Shown piece after piece: positions 40,184-49,621 of a stretch of 64,000 bases of DNA; the stretch's first letter is position 1; each line of letters begins with the position of its first letter. Both the position numbers and the translations under genes were made by a program. Below the pieces are notes generated by a model, which worked only from the letters and a program-made list of their open reading frames with translations, made no database searches and was not told where the DNA came from. The stretch comes from Streptomyces leeuwenhoekii (GTDB taxonomy: Bacteria > Actinomycetota > Actinomycetes > Streptomycetales > Streptomycetaceae). The stretch covers positions 4,230,001 through 4,294,000 of the forward strand of contig NZ_LN831790.1 of the NCBI RefSeq assembly GCF_001013905.1. Direction: 5' to 3'.

Positions 40184-40905
40184 GCTCGTCCACCTCCGCC
40201 CTTCACTGTGGCTGAATCGCTGGGTCCTGCGTCCGGCGTCCCCGTCTGGGACGGTCCCGCTGCGGGTGGGACGGATGTCTCCGTCGACCGGTTCCGTTCC
40301 GGGCCCGCCGGCTTCCCACCGGTGGCGCCCTCGGGCCGCAGGTCGGTGAGGAGTGGCAGAAGCCGTGCCCTCCCCCGGGCACACCGGCTTTTCACCGTGC
40401 CGGGCGGCACGTCCAGGATGCGGGCGGCCTCGGCCACCGGATAGCCCTGCATGTCCACCAGGACGAGCGCGGCGCGCTGCTCGGGCGGCAGGGTGGCCAG
40501 GGCCTTCACCAGCCGGTGGTGCAGGTCGTTGCGCTCCGCGGGCGCCGACGCGGATTCCTGCGGCTCCAGCAACTGCTCCAGGCGCTCGGTGTCGTCGACC
40601 GGGGCGGTCTTCCGGGACGCCGCCTTGCGGACGCGGTCGAGGCAGGCGTTCACGGTGATGCGGTGAAGCCATGTGGTGACGGCCGACTGACCCCGGAAGG
40701 TGTGGGCCGCCCGATAGGCGGAGACGAAGGCGTCCTGGACCGCGTCGGCTGCTTCCTCGCGGTCTCCCAGCGTCTGGAGGGCGACCGCCCACAAGCGGTC
40801 ACGGTGGCGGCGGACGAGTTCGCCGAAGGCTTCCGGGTCACCCGCCACATGGCGGGCGAGGAGGTCCTGGTCGGTCGCGTCGCCGTAAGCGGTGTCGTCC
40901 GCCAT
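40180..40905 (-). CDS. sigM: ECF RNA polymerase sigma factor SigM
   Basis: 241 residues. Region 2 (AFGELVRRHRDRLWAVALQTLG, EEAADAVQDAFVSAYRAAHTF) and region 4 (LPPEQRAALVLVDMQGYPVAEAARILDVPPGTVKSRCARGRARL), with an extra Ser/Pro/Thr-rich tail of ~50 residues. It has the actinobacterial SigM context: anti-sigma gene overlapping downstream, trxBA beyond, and murJ/pseudokinase upstream. Only 29 bases separate it from the pseudokinase gene, so it is probably read through from there; no separate promoter was identified. Confidence 0.93.
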   Translation of the reverse strand: MADDTAYGDATDQDLLARHVAGDPEAFGELVRRHRDRLWAVALQTLGDREEAADAVQDAFVSAYRAAHTFRGQSAVTTWLHRITVNACLDRVRKAASRKTAPVDDTERLEQLLEPQESASAPAERNDLHHRLVKALATLPPEQRAALVLVDMQGYPVAEAARILDVPPGTVKSRCARGRARLLPLLTDLRPEGATGGKPAGPERNRSTETSVPPAAGPSQTGTPDAGPSDSATVKGGGGRA

Positions 40906-40934
40906 CGGACCCCCTCCCCTGTCGTCCGCAGGTC

Positions 40935-42656
40935 TCAGCCCTTGAACTCGACGTCGGTGACGGCCTGCTTGTACCCCGAGCCGCTGTACTGGTCACCGGG
41001 GGCGTACGGCAGGGCGGTGAACCAGACCAGGACGTACTGCGTCTTCACCGGCTTGCCGACCTGCACCGAGGCGGAGTCCCCGTTCGTGGTCGCGCTCCCG
41101 AGCTTGCGCATCGAGTCGACCGGGCCGACCGGGCTCAGCGAGTCCGCCGCGTACAGCGTGACCGTGGTGTGGTCACCGGAGAAGCGGAGCCCGATCGAGG
41201 CGGAGGAGACCTGCTTCGCCGAGCCGAGGTCGTAGACGATCCCGACACCGGGCTTGAACGAGGGCTTCATCTCCGGCCCGTCGTAGAAGCTCTTGGTACG
41301 CCAGTACGTCGAGCTGTCGGCGTCGTAGGTCTTGCCCACGTCCTCGGGGGCCTGGGCGTCGCCCTTGGCCACGTACTCCTGCGCGCCCTGGATCGCGAGC
41401 GGCTTGCTGGGCCGGGTCTGCCGGCCGTCCTTGTCGTCCCCGTCCGTCGTCTGCGTCTGGTTCTGGTCGCCGGCCTTGCCGTCCCGCTCCATCAGCGCGT
41501 CGGCCAGTTGCCAGCTTCCCAGCCCGAGAGCGGCGATGAGCAGGGCGGAGACGGCCCATTTGAGGGCCTTGCCGGTGCGGCTCTGCAGCGGGGGCGGCGG
41601 GGTGGGAACCGGCTGGGTGACGCCGGGATGCGCGGCCGGGCGGCCGTAGGTGCCCTGCTGGTACGTCGTGCGCTGGTACTCGGGCGGTGCGGTGAACGCC
41701 GGCTCCGGCGGACGGATACGCGGCATCTCGCCGATCGCCTTGACCAGTTCCTCCGGCGTCGTACAGGGGGACTCGTGGCGGGAGGCGGTGGCGCCGTCGT
41801 TGGCGAGCGCCCGCATGGCGAGCTCGGACAGACCGCGGTGGACTCCGGCACGGACCTGGTCGGGCGGGATCAGGCCGAGGTCCTTGGGCAGGCCGGACAG
41901 TCCGTAGGCGTCGTTCTCGTACGGCCAGCGCTGGGTGAGCGCCGCGTACAGCAGGGCGCCGACGGCCTCGGTGTCGGTGCGCTGGGGGGTGTCGGAGCTG
42001 ACGCCGCGCAGCGCGGCGTTCACGGCGAGGCCGCGGATGCGCCACTGGCCGGTCGAGGTCCGCAGGACCGCGTTGGGGTTCAGACGGAGGTGGGCGAGGC
42101 CCTCGCGGTGGGCGGCCGCCATGGCGGCGGCGACCTGGCTGACCATCTGGTAGGCGTCGTACGGCTCCAGCGGGCCGGTGGCGAGGAGCGTGGTCAGCTC
42201 GGTGGCGTCGGGGAGCCACTCGTGGACGACGTAGACGAGGTCGTTCTCCTCGACGGCGTCCAGCACCTGGACGAAGCGGGGGTCCCCGAGCAGCGCGGAG
42301 GAGCGGGCGGCGGCCAGCACGGAGCGGGCCCGCGCGTGGTCGGCGGGCAGGATGTGGACGCCGACGGCACGGCGGAGCTTCTCGTCCACGGCACGCCAAC
42401 TGCTGAAGCCGTCCAGACGGGTGACGCACTCTTCGAGGCGGTAGCGTCTGGCGAGCTTGTGACCGCTGTGCAGTTCGGGAGAGGAGACCGTGCCGGAACC
42501 CTCGGTCCGGGCGCTTCCCTGTGCCTCGTCGCTTTCCGTGTCCCGCTCCCGGTTCTGGGCCACCCCGTCGGCCGTGGACTGGTCCGCCTGCGCGGTCAGC
42601 GACTGCTCGCCGCTGCTGTCTGCCACGTCGACGGCAGCCGTGCTCCGTTCCGCCAC
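40935..42656 (-). CDS. Pseudokinase with membrane helix and extracellular galactose-binding-like domain (MurJ partner)
   Basis: 573 residues. The kinase fold (about 65-300) has lost its catalytic residues: HRD is HLR (GLAHLRLNPNAVL), DFG is RGL (WRIRGLAVN), and the VAxK lysine is missing (RRAVGVHIL). A membrane helix lies at about 364-384; the C-terminal ~150 residues resemble a discoidin/F5-8C beta sandwich (TYDADSSTYWRTKSFY, GIVYDLGSAKQVSSASIG). In mycobacteria an equivalent pseudokinase and outer domain are fused to MurJ and recruit an FHA protein; here they are encoded by a separate gene directly after murJ. GTG start with AGGA six bases upstream. Confidence 0.9.
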   Translation of the reverse strand: MAERSTAAVDVADSSGEQSLTAQADQSTADGVAQNRERDTESDEAQGSARTEGSGTVSSPELHSGHKLARRYRLEECVTRLDGFSSWRAVDEKLRRAVGVHILPADHARARSVLAAARSSALLGDPRFVQVLDAVEENDLVYVVHEWLPDATELTTLLATGPLEPYDAYQMVSQVAAAMAAAHREGLAHLRLNPNAVLRTSTGQWRIRGLAVNAALRGVSSDTPQRTDTEAVGALLYAALTQRWPYENDAYGLSGLPKDLGLIPPDQVRAGVHRGLSELAMRALANDGATASRHESPCTTPEELVKAIGEMPRIRPPEPAFTAPPEYQRTTYQQGTYGRPAAHPGVTQPVPTPPPPLQSRTGKALKWAVSALLIAALGLGSWQLADALMERDGKAGDQNQTQTTDGDDKDGRQTRPSKPLAIQGAQEYVAKGDAQAPEDVGKTYDADSSTYWRTKSFYDGPEMKPSFKPGVGIVYDLGSAKQVSSASIGLRFSGDHTTVTLYAADSLSPVGPVDSMRKLGSATTNGDSASVQVGKPVKTQYVLVWFTALPYAPGDQYSGSGYKQAVTDVEFKG

Positions 42657-42796
42657 CGTCGTTCCTGCCTCCCCAATCGTTGCGCGCCGGACCGCAGCCG
42701 TTGCGCGCCGTCCGACGCCGAAACCAATTGTGCCCACAGTCCGCCGCTATGCACGACACACGGCGGCGGACGATGGTTGTGCGCCTACCCCCCGTC

Positions 42797-45226
42797 TCAG
42801 CGCCCCAGCCGCCCGCGCACCATGCCGACCAGCGAGTTCAGTTCCTCGATGCGCATACGGCGGGCGGCCACGTAGAAGATGCCGAGCAGCACGACCCCGC
42901 CGGCCACCAGCGCGGCGAAGGAGCCGAGGATGCCCTGGCCGAGGGTCTGGCTGATCCCGTAGCAGGCCGCCCCGCTCAGCAGCGCGGCCGGCACCGAGGC
43001 GATGCTCAGCCGGGCGTACGTGCGCAGCACGCGGGAGCCGTCCAGGTCCCCGCCCAGCCGCTTGCGCAGCCGGCGCCAGGCGACCCCGACACCGATCGCG
43101 TAGGCCAGGCCGTAGGAGGCAGCCATGCCGACCACGGCCCAGCGGAGCGGGATCAGGAAGAAACACAGGGCCGAGGCGCCCGCGTTGACGGCGGCCACGA
43201 TGACCGTGTTGTAGAAGGGCGTCCGGGTGTCCTCGTAGGCGTAGAAGGCCCGCAGGACGACGTACTGCACGGAGTACGGGATCAGGCCGAGGCCGAACGC
43301 CATCAGCATGTAGCCCATGTTGGTGGCGGCCCCGGTGCCCGAGGAACCGAAGATCAGGGTGCACATCGGGATGCCGAGCGCGACGAAACCGAAGGCGATG
43401 GGCACGATCGCGACGGCGGTCGTGCGCAGGCCCTGGGAGATGTCGTCGCGGACGGCGCCCGCGTCGTTCTCGACCGCCGAACGCGCGAGGCGGGGGAGCA
43501 GGGCGGCCATCAGGGAGACGGTGATGATGGCCTGGGGCAGGCCCCAGATGAGCTGCGCGTTGGCGTAGGCGCTGTAACCGGTGCCGGCCATGTCGGTGTC
43601 CGTGACCGACGCGGTGGCCAGCTGGGTGACGACGAGGGCGCCCGCCTGGTTGGCGAGGACGAACAGAATGGTCCACTTGGCGAGCATGGCGGCCCTGCCC
43701 AGCCCGTGGCCCTTCCAGTCGAACCGCAGCCGCAGCTTGAAGCCGGTCTCCCGCAGGTAGGGGATCATCGCCAGCGCCTGGACCACCAGGCCGAGGAGCA
43801 CGCCGACGCCGAGCAGCCGTACGCCCTCGGGCGGGATGTTCTCGACCTGCATGTCGGAGTCGGCGGCGGTGCCGTAGACCCAGATGAACATGCCCAGCGT
43901 CACGATGATGACGATGTTGTTCAGGACCGGCGTCCACATCATCGCGCCGAACTTGCCGCGCGCGTTGAGGATCTGCCCCATCACCACGTGGATGCCCATG
44001 AAGAAGATCGAGGGCAGGAAGTAGCGGGTGAAGGTGACGGCGACCTCGTTGGCCGCGGGATCGCTGGCGACGGGGTTCGACAGCATGCGGACGAGGAGGG
44101 GCGCCGCGAACATGGCCAGCCCGGTGAGCGCGGCCAGGGCCACCATCACCAGCGTCAGCAGGCGGTTGGCGTACGCCTCGCCGCCGTCCTCGTCCTCCTT
44201 CATGGCGCGGACGAGCTGCGGGACGAAGACGGAGTTCAGACCGCCGCCCACGGTGAGGATGTAGATCATCGTCGGCAGCTGGTAGGCGATCTGGAAGGAC
44301 TCGCCCAGCATGGCCAGGCCCAGCGCCGAGACGATCATCGCCGAGCGGATGAATCCGGTGAGGCGGGAGACCATCGTGCCCGCCGCCATCACGGCGCTCG
44401 ACTTCAGCAGCCCCGAGGCACGCCCGCCCTTCTTCGGGACGGCGGCCGGTGCCGCCGCGGGCGCCGGCTCCGGGGCGGGTTCCTCGGCCGCCGGGGACGG
44501 CACCGTGGCATACGCACCGGAGCCGGGTGCCGGGTACGGGCCGGACGCCGGAGCGTCACCGTACGGGCCCTGGACCGGGTGCGCGCCGTACTGCCCCTGA
44601 CCCTGGGACGACGCGCCGTACGGCTCCTGCTGCTGAGCCGACGCGTACGCACCGGGTGCCGGGGCGCCCGCGTACGGACCGGGTGCCGGGGCGCCCGCGT
44701 ACGGGCCGGGTGCCGGGGACGGTCCCGGCACGGACGGCGGCTCGTACGACGGGTGGCCGCCGCCCTGCTGCTGGTCCCTGAACAGGTGGGCGAAGGCGTC
44801 GGGCTCGTGGTGCTGCTCGCCGGCCTGGCTGACCAGGTCGTCCACGCCCACGAACTGGGTCGTGCGCGGGTCGTCGCCGTAGGGCAGGTGCCGGGTGGGG
44901 CCCTCCGGCTCCGGCGCGGGGGGCTGCGCCCAGACATGCGGGTCCGGGGCGTAGGGCGACTGGGGCGGCTGCCCGTACAGCGGCTGCTGCGGAGGGTAGG
45001 CGCCGGGAGGCGGCGGGGGGTGCGCGGCGCGGTCGTAGAGCGCCTCGGCGACCGGGTCCTGCGCGGACAGATCCTGGGCCCGGTAGGGGTCCTGGTCGTA
45101 GGCGTCCTGGAGGTACATGTCCGCGGGGTGCTCCGGCGGCGCCTGGCCCTGCTCGGGCGGCGGGCCGTCGGGGTAGCCCGAGCTGCCCGCCGCCTGGCCG
45201 CGGTCACCGTCGTACGGCGCGTTCAT
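42797..45226 (-). CDS. murJ: Lipid II flippase MurJ (MviN)
   Basis: 809 residues. The first ~255 are a disordered cytoplasmic tail rich in Pro, Tyr, Gly and Gln, with tandem GPYAGAPAP units; the remainder is a 14-helix MOP-superfamily flippase (SSAVMAAGTMVSRLTGFIRS at the start, GGGLNSVFVPQLVRAM, GAVRDDISQGLRTTAVAIVP, VLRAFYAYEDTRTPFYNT). It moves lipid II across the membrane for peptidoglycan synthesis. ATG start. It is followed by the pseudokinase gene and preceded 42 bases upstream by the DUF6049 gene, so the three form one leftward operon. Confidence 0.95.
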   Translation of the reverse strand: MNAPYDGDRGQAAGSSGYPDGPPPEQGQAPPEHPADMYLQDAYDQDPYRAQDLSAQDPVAEALYDRAAHPPPPPGAYPPQQPLYGQPPQSPYAPDPHVWAQPPAPEPEGPTRHLPYGDDPRTTQFVGVDDLVSQAGEQHHEPDAFAHLFRDQQQGGGHPSYEPPSVPGPSPAPGPYAGAPAPGPYAGAPAPGAYASAQQQEPYGASSQGQGQYGAHPVQGPYGDAPASGPYPAPGSGAYATVPSPAAEEPAPEPAPAAAPAAVPKKGGRASGLLKSSAVMAAGTMVSRLTGFIRSAMIVSALGLAMLGESFQIAYQLPTMIYILTVGGGLNSVFVPQLVRAMKEDEDGGEAYANRLLTLVMVALAALTGLAMFAAPLLVRMLSNPVASDPAANEVAVTFTRYFLPSIFFMGIHVVMGQILNARGKFGAMMWTPVLNNIVIIVTLGMFIWVYGTAADSDMQVENIPPEGVRLLGVGVLLGLVVQALAMIPYLRETGFKLRLRFDWKGHGLGRAAMLAKWTILFVLANQAGALVVTQLATASVTDTDMAGTGYSAYANAQLIWGLPQAIITVSLMAALLPRLARSAVENDAGAVRDDISQGLRTTAVAIVPIAFGFVALGIPMCTLIFGSSGTGAATNMGYMLMAFGLGLIPYSVQYVVLRAFYAYEDTRTPFYNTVIVAAVNAGASALCFFLIPLRWAVVGMAASYGLAYAIGVGVAWRRLRKRLGGDLDGSRVLRTYARLSIASVPAALLSGAACYGISQTLGQGILGSFAALVAGGVVLLGIFYVAARRMRIEELNSLVGMVRGRLGR

Positions 45227-45269
45227 GGTTACCCCACCTCATCGTCCCGGGCCCACGGCCACGACATCC

Positions 45270-47657
45270 TCAACGGTCCACTCTCTCACCCGTGCCGGAC
45301 GGGTCGGTGCTTTCCACTGGGGTGTCCGGTGCAGGGTCACTCGGCTGCTCGGGGTCCTCCGCCCGGGAGCCCGCCCCGTGCTCCCGGAGACGGTCTTCGG
45401 GCTCGTCCGGGTTCTCCGGGCCGTCCGCGGCATCCTCCGCGGCACCGGTGCCGTCCTCCTCGCCCCCGCGGGCGGCGGCCCGCTTGCGCTGGGTGTACAT
45501 CCGGAATCCGGCGAGGACCAGCAGCAGGGCGCCGCCGCCGATGACCAGCATCACGGTGGCCGTGATCTCGGTGACCTTCACGTCGAAGGTGACGGCCTCC
45601 CCGTACTTCTGGCCGTCCTCGGTGTAGAGCTGGGCGACCACCGTCGCCTGGCCGTTGGCGTTGGCCGACGTGGTGAACTTCACCGACTGGCTGTGGCCGC
45701 CCGAGACCGCGACGGGCTGCTCCTGGTAGTCGGAGCCGTCGATCTTGAGTCGGGTGGGGTTGGTCGAGGTGAGCCGCAGCACCAGCCGGTCCACGCCTTG
45801 GACCAGGTTGTTCTGGACGGTCACGGGGATCGTGGCGCTGCGGCCGGAGAGCTTGGTCTCCGACTTGTCGATCAGTCTGACCTGGCCGGCCAGGCTGTCC
45901 AGGTACCGCTCCACACCGGTGCGGAACGAGGCCGCCTGCGCGCTCCTGCCGCGCCAGGACGCGGACATCTCCCGGTCCATCGACCGGCCGAAGGGGGTGA
46001 CCACCCGGGACTCGTCCGACAGGACCACCCGGAACTTGTCGAGCTTGCCCTGCGTGCGCGCGATCTGCTCGAACGCCGACCGGGGCAGCTCCTGCCTGCG
46101 CAGCGAGGACGGATAGGCGGAGGCAGGCGGCACCTTGGTGGTGGCCTTCGGGTCCGGCTCGGCCGCCGCGGCGGCCGTCAGTTCCTGGGACTCCGACCAG
46201 GTGCCGTCCTGCAGCGCCGTCAGTGCCTCGGCCATCGCCCTGGCCTGGCTCCCGGTCGGCATGCGCTGCGGGGCCACGACGACGCTGCGCTGCTTGCCGG
46301 TCTGAAGGCCGAGCGCCAGGCTCTGGGCGAGGAAGCGCTGCACGGCGAGCGTGGACGCCGAGGCGTCCGTCAGGTCGCCGCGGAACGCCGTGGACAGCCG
46401 GGCATCGGCGACGACCGCCGTCGTCCCGCCACCGATGGGGCGGGCCGCGGAGGGCGTGTACGACAAGCCGCTGGTCTCCTCCAGGCTGTCGCTGCGCGCG
46501 ATCACCTTGTCGGCGCCCGCGGAGGTGGCGACCTTGACGATCGACGGGTCGACCGCGCCCTCCACCGGCCAGGCGAAGTCGGTGACCGGTTTCACGTGGA
46601 GAATCGTCTCGACCGTGTTGGTGACGACATCCGTGGCGTCCTTCAGCCGGCTCAGCGAACCGGTGACATCGGTGCCGTTGTGGGCGAGGGACGCCAGGTC
46701 GGGGTCGGCGAACGGCAGGGCGACGACCTCCTTGTCCGCCACCGCCTTCTGCAGATCGGCGAGCCACTGCTTGGCCACCGCCTGGTGGGTGCCGGCGACG
46801 GTGGTGCCGTCCGCGCCGCGCACCTGATAGCCGCGGGCCATGGCATCCACGGAGGCCAGCAGGTCCGGATCGACCACCCAGGTGACGTCGAGGCCGGTGC
46901 CGAGCGCCACCATCTGGTTCAGGCGTCCGCCGGGCGAGATCTCCTTGGCCAGGTCCTCGTTGCGGAAGACCCGCGTCTGCTGCTCGTTGGAATCCGTCTC
47001 GGCCGTCATATGGGCGGTGGAGACGAGCGGCCACAGATACGTCGTCTTCGTCCTCGTGCCGGCCTCGTCGGGCTGCCAGGGCAGGAAGGTCCGCTGGACG
47101 CCGAGAACCCGCTGCCACGGCTGCGCGGACGTCTGGCCCGAGAGCGAGACGGCGAACTCGTACACCCCGTCCTCGCCAAGGTCGAGCTCGTCGACCGGGA
47201 CGGAGATGTTGAAGTGCTCGGCGACGCCGGGAGTGAGCTTGGGGAACTTCTCGGCGTACTTGTCACCGACCTGCGCGCCGAGCGAGCCGCCCAGGTCGTC
47301 GCTGTTCTTGGCGACCGTGTCGATCCTCGAGCGGGTGCCGAGCCGGGATCCCACCCGCAGATCCACCTGGGCGTCGGTGACCGTCCGCTTGCCGGTGTTC
47401 GTCACCGTGCCCGACACGGTGACCGTGTCCCCGTCCGTGGGGGCCGCGGGGCTGAGCGAGTCGACGGCGACGGCGACGGTGCCTCCGCCGGGGGCGGCCT
47501 GCGGGGACGCCGGCGCCCCGGCGTGCGCGGAACCCGCGGCGGGGAGCTGGACGAGCGAGGCCAGCAGGGGCGCCCCCGCGAGCAGGGCGGCGGTACGCCG
47601 CGATCGGCGGCGGGCAGGTGAGGGACTGGTCCCCTGGAAGTCTGCCGCCTCGGCCAC
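45270..47657 (-). CDS. DUF6049 family secreted membrane-anchored protein
   Basis: 795 residues. Arg-rich signal peptide (about 1-47), a CARDB/Ig-like beta domain near the N-terminus (GDTVTVSGTVTNTGKRTVTDAQVDLRVG, described not quoted in full), a large middle region with glycosidase-like or deacetylase-like patches (FAWPVEGAVDPS, VALPFADPDLASL), another Ig-like domain, and a C-terminal membrane helix (VMLVIGGGALLLVLAGF) with an acidic tail. The family is conserved upstream of murJ in actinobacteria; function unknown but envelope-related by location and topology. Confidence 0.9.
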   Translation of the reverse strand: MAEAADFQGTSPSPARRRSRRTAALLAGAPLLASLVQLPAAGSAHAGAPASPQAAPGGGTVAVAVDSLSPAAPTDGDTVTVSGTVTNTGKRTVTDAQVDLRVGSRLGTRSRIDTVAKNSDDLGGSLGAQVGDKYAEKFPKLTPGVAEHFNISVPVDELDLGEDGVYEFAVSLSGQTSAQPWQRVLGVQRTFLPWQPDEAGTRTKTTYLWPLVSTAHMTAETDSNEQQTRVFRNEDLAKEISPGGRLNQMVALGTGLDVTWVVDPDLLASVDAMARGYQVRGADGTTVAGTHQAVAKQWLADLQKAVADKEVVALPFADPDLASLAHNGTDVTGSLSRLKDATDVVTNTVETILHVKPVTDFAWPVEGAVDPSIVKVATSAGADKVIARSDSLEETSGLSYTPSAARPIGGGTTAVVADARLSTAFRGDLTDASASTLAVQRFLAQSLALGLQTGKQRSVVVAPQRMPTGSQARAMAEALTALQDGTWSESQELTAAAAAEPDPKATTKVPPASAYPSSLRRQELPRSAFEQIARTQGKLDKFRVVLSDESRVVTPFGRSMDREMSASWRGRSAQAASFRTGVERYLDSLAGQVRLIDKSETKLSGRSATIPVTVQNNLVQGVDRLVLRLTSTNPTRLKIDGSDYQEQPVAVSGGHSQSVKFTTSANANGQATVVAQLYTEDGQKYGEAVTFDVKVTEITATVMLVIGGGALLLVLAGFRMYTQRKRAAARGGEEDGTGAAEDAADGPENPDEPEDRLREHGAGSRAEDPEQPSDPAPDTPVESTDPSGTGERVDR

Positions 47658-47987
47658 GCGCTCGCCCGTCCCTCGTCGTCGTCAGTGGTCGTCGGAATGT
47701 GCGTCCACGCATGGTAACGATGCCCGCTGAGGGGAAGTGCCGCGGAGGGCGTCACAAGATCGACCACCGCGTCCGGCTGTCCCGTATGAGCAGGTATAGC
47801 GGAGACCGCTGCTCTTGGCCCCGGCAGCGGTCCTTGTGCGGATATGCACAGGGCGGTGCGCGTGCCCGCCGGTACGGGCGAGTGAGGTCACCTCCGCTCA
47901 CAGGCGTTCCGAGGCGGAGTGCGGGCCCGGGCCCCGCCGCTCCGGGGATGAGCCCCTCGCTGCTCGGGCCACGTACCCTCTTCTGTT
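47658..47987. other. 330-base divergent region between the DUF6049 and pcnA genes
   Basis: Contains the promoters for both directions. TACCCT (47974-47979) lies 8 bases before the pcnA GTG, and no ribosome site is visible, so pcnA may be leaderless. No gene seen. Confidence 0.45.
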
Positions 47988-49433
47988 GTGCCGAACGCCA
48001 ACGAAGACAACCCCCGTGCCCTGAGTCAGGCGCAGCACCGCGCGGTGAGTGAACTGCTGCGGGTCGCGCCGGTCGCCGACGATCTCGCCCGCCGTTTCCA
48101 GGAGGCCGGGTTCACTCTCGCCCTGGTCGGCGGGTCGGTCCGGGACGCGCTGCTCGGCCGGCTCGGCAACGATCTGGACTTCACCACCGACGCCCGGCCG
48201 CAGGACGTCCTGAAGATCGTGCGGCCGTGGGCGGACGCCGTCTGGGAGGTCGGGATCGCTTTCGGCACGGTCGGGGCGCAGAAGGCCGGCTACCAGATCG
48301 AGGTGACCACCTACCGGTCGGAGGCGTACGACCGGACCTCCCGCAAGCCCGAGGTGTCGTACGGCGACTCCATCGAGGAGGACCTCGTCCGGCGCGACTT
48401 CACCGTGAACGCGATGGCCGTCGCGCTGCCGGAGAAGGAGTTCATCGACCCCCACGGCGGGCTCCAGGATCTCGCGGCCCGTGTGCTGCGGACGCCGGGC
48501 ACCCCGGAGGAATCCTTCTCGGACGACCCGCTGCGGATGATGCGGGCCGCGCGCTTCGCGGCGCAGTTGGACTTCGAGGTGGCTCCCGAGGTCGTGGCGG
48601 CGATGAAGGACATGGCCGGGCGCCTGGAGATCGTCTCGGCCGAGCGGGTACGGGACGAGCTCAACAAGCTGATCCTCTCCGCCCACCCGCGCAAGGGCCT
48701 GACGTTGCTGGTCGACACCGGGCTCGCCGAGCACGTCCTGCCCGAGCTGCCGGCCCTGCGGCTGGAGAGCGACGAGCACCACCGGCACAAGGACGTCTAC
48801 GAGCACACGCTGATCGTTCTGGAGCAGGCGATGGCGCTGGAGGACGACGGGCCCGACCTGACCCTCCGCCTGGCCGCTCTGCTGCATGACATCGGCAAGC
48901 CGCGCACCCGTCGCTTCGAGAAGGACGGACGGGTCTCGTTCCACCACCATGAGGTGGTCGGGGCCAAGATGACCAAGAAGCGCATGATGGCGCTGAAGTA
49001 CTCCAATGAACTGGTCAAGGACGTCTCGCGCCTGGTCGAGCTCCACTTGCGCTTCCACGGGTACGGCACGGGCGAGTGGACGGACTCGGCGGTGCGCCGC
49101 TATGTGCGGGACGCGGGTCCGCTGCTCGACCGCCTGCACAAGCTGACCCGCTCCGACTGCACCACCCGCAACAAGCGCAAGGCCGCGGCGCTCTCCCGTG
49201 CGTACGACGGCCTGGAGGAGCGCATCGCGACGCTCCAGGAACAGGAGGAGCTGGACGCGATCCGTCCCGATCTGGACGGCAACCAGATCATGGAGATCCT
49301 CGGCGTCCGTCCCGGTCCCGCTGTCGGCCGTGCGTACAAGCACATGCTGGAGCTCCGCCTGGAACACGGTCCGATGGGGCATGACGCGGCGGTGGCGGCG
49401 CTCAAGGAGTGGTGGGCCGCGCAGGACGACTGA
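47988..49433 (+). CDS. pcnA: CCA-adding tRNA nucleotidyltransferase
   Basis: 481 residues. Nucleotidyltransferase motif LVGGSVRDALLGRLGNDLDFTTDA, RRDFTVNAMA, the ERVRDELNKLI helix, and a C-terminal HD domain (LAALLHDIGKPRTRR, HHEVVGAKM) that is normal in actinobacterial versions. It restores the tRNA 3' CCA, needed here because neither tRNA in the window encodes it. GTG start, possibly leaderless. Two parS sites follow the gene. Confidence 0.95.
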   Translation: MPNANEDNPRALSQAQHRAVSELLRVAPVADDLARRFQEAGFTLALVGGSVRDALLGRLGNDLDFTTDARPQDVLKIVRPWADAVWEVGIAFGTVGAQKAGYQIEVTTYRSEAYDRTSRKPEVSYGDSIEEDLVRRDFTVNAMAVALPEKEFIDPHGGLQDLAARVLRTPGTPEESFSDDPLRMMRAARFAAQLDFEVAPEVVAAMKDMAGRLEIVSAERVRDELNKLILSAHPRKGLTLLVDTGLAEHVLPELPALRLESDEHHRHKDVYEHTLIVLEQAMALEDDGPDLTLRLAALLHDIGKPRTRRFEKDGRVSFHHHEVVGAKMTKKRMMALKYSNELVKDVSRLVELHLRFHGYGTGEWTDSAVRRYVRDAGPLLDRLHKLTRSDCTTRNKRKAAALSRAYDGLEERIATLQEQEELDAIRPDLDGNQIMEILGVRPGPAVGRAYKHMLELRLEHGPMGHDAAVAALKEWWAAQDD

Positions 49434-49447
49434 GGTTCTGCTGTGGG

Positions 49448-49469
49448 GCGTGTTTCACGTGAAACACGC
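49448..49469. promoter_or_regulatory. parS site 7 in a 22-bp perfect palindrome
   Basis: The core GTTTCACGTGAAAC (49452-49465) is extended symmetrically by GCGT/ACGC. Confidence 0.95.
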
Positions 49470-49488
49470 TCCCTGGGCACGAAGAGGG

Positions 49489-49520
49489 AGGGGCGGTGTT
49501 TCACGTGAAACACCGCCCCT
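49489..49520. promoter_or_regulatory. parS site 8 in a 32-bp perfect palindrome, possible terminator
   Basis: The core GTTTCACGTGAAAC (49498-49511) is extended on both sides by AGGGGCGGT/ACCGCCCCT, making a 16-bp stem with no mismatch between the convergent ends of pcnA and the MFS gene. It may serve both as a ParB site and as a transcription terminator. Confidence 0.93.
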
Positions 49521-49621
49521 TCGCTGCGTCCGCCGCGCTTCTCCTTACTTCTTGTATGCCTTGGGGCAGACAGGAAGTCCTTGCCGTCACCGTGCTCGGT
49601 GCTGTGGTCTCGATGTGATGC

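Noticed and set aside
40797..40860. A second, upstream start for the SigM anti-sigma gene inside sigM
   Set aside because: The frame is open across sigM, but the GTG at 40183 has a strong ribosome site and overlaps the sigM stop as usual for sigma/anti-sigma pairs.
46589..46602. GTTTCACGTGGAGA, a half-matching parS in the DUF6049 gene
   Set aside because: Only 12 of 14 bases match and the second arm is broken; it encodes an ordinary protein segment.
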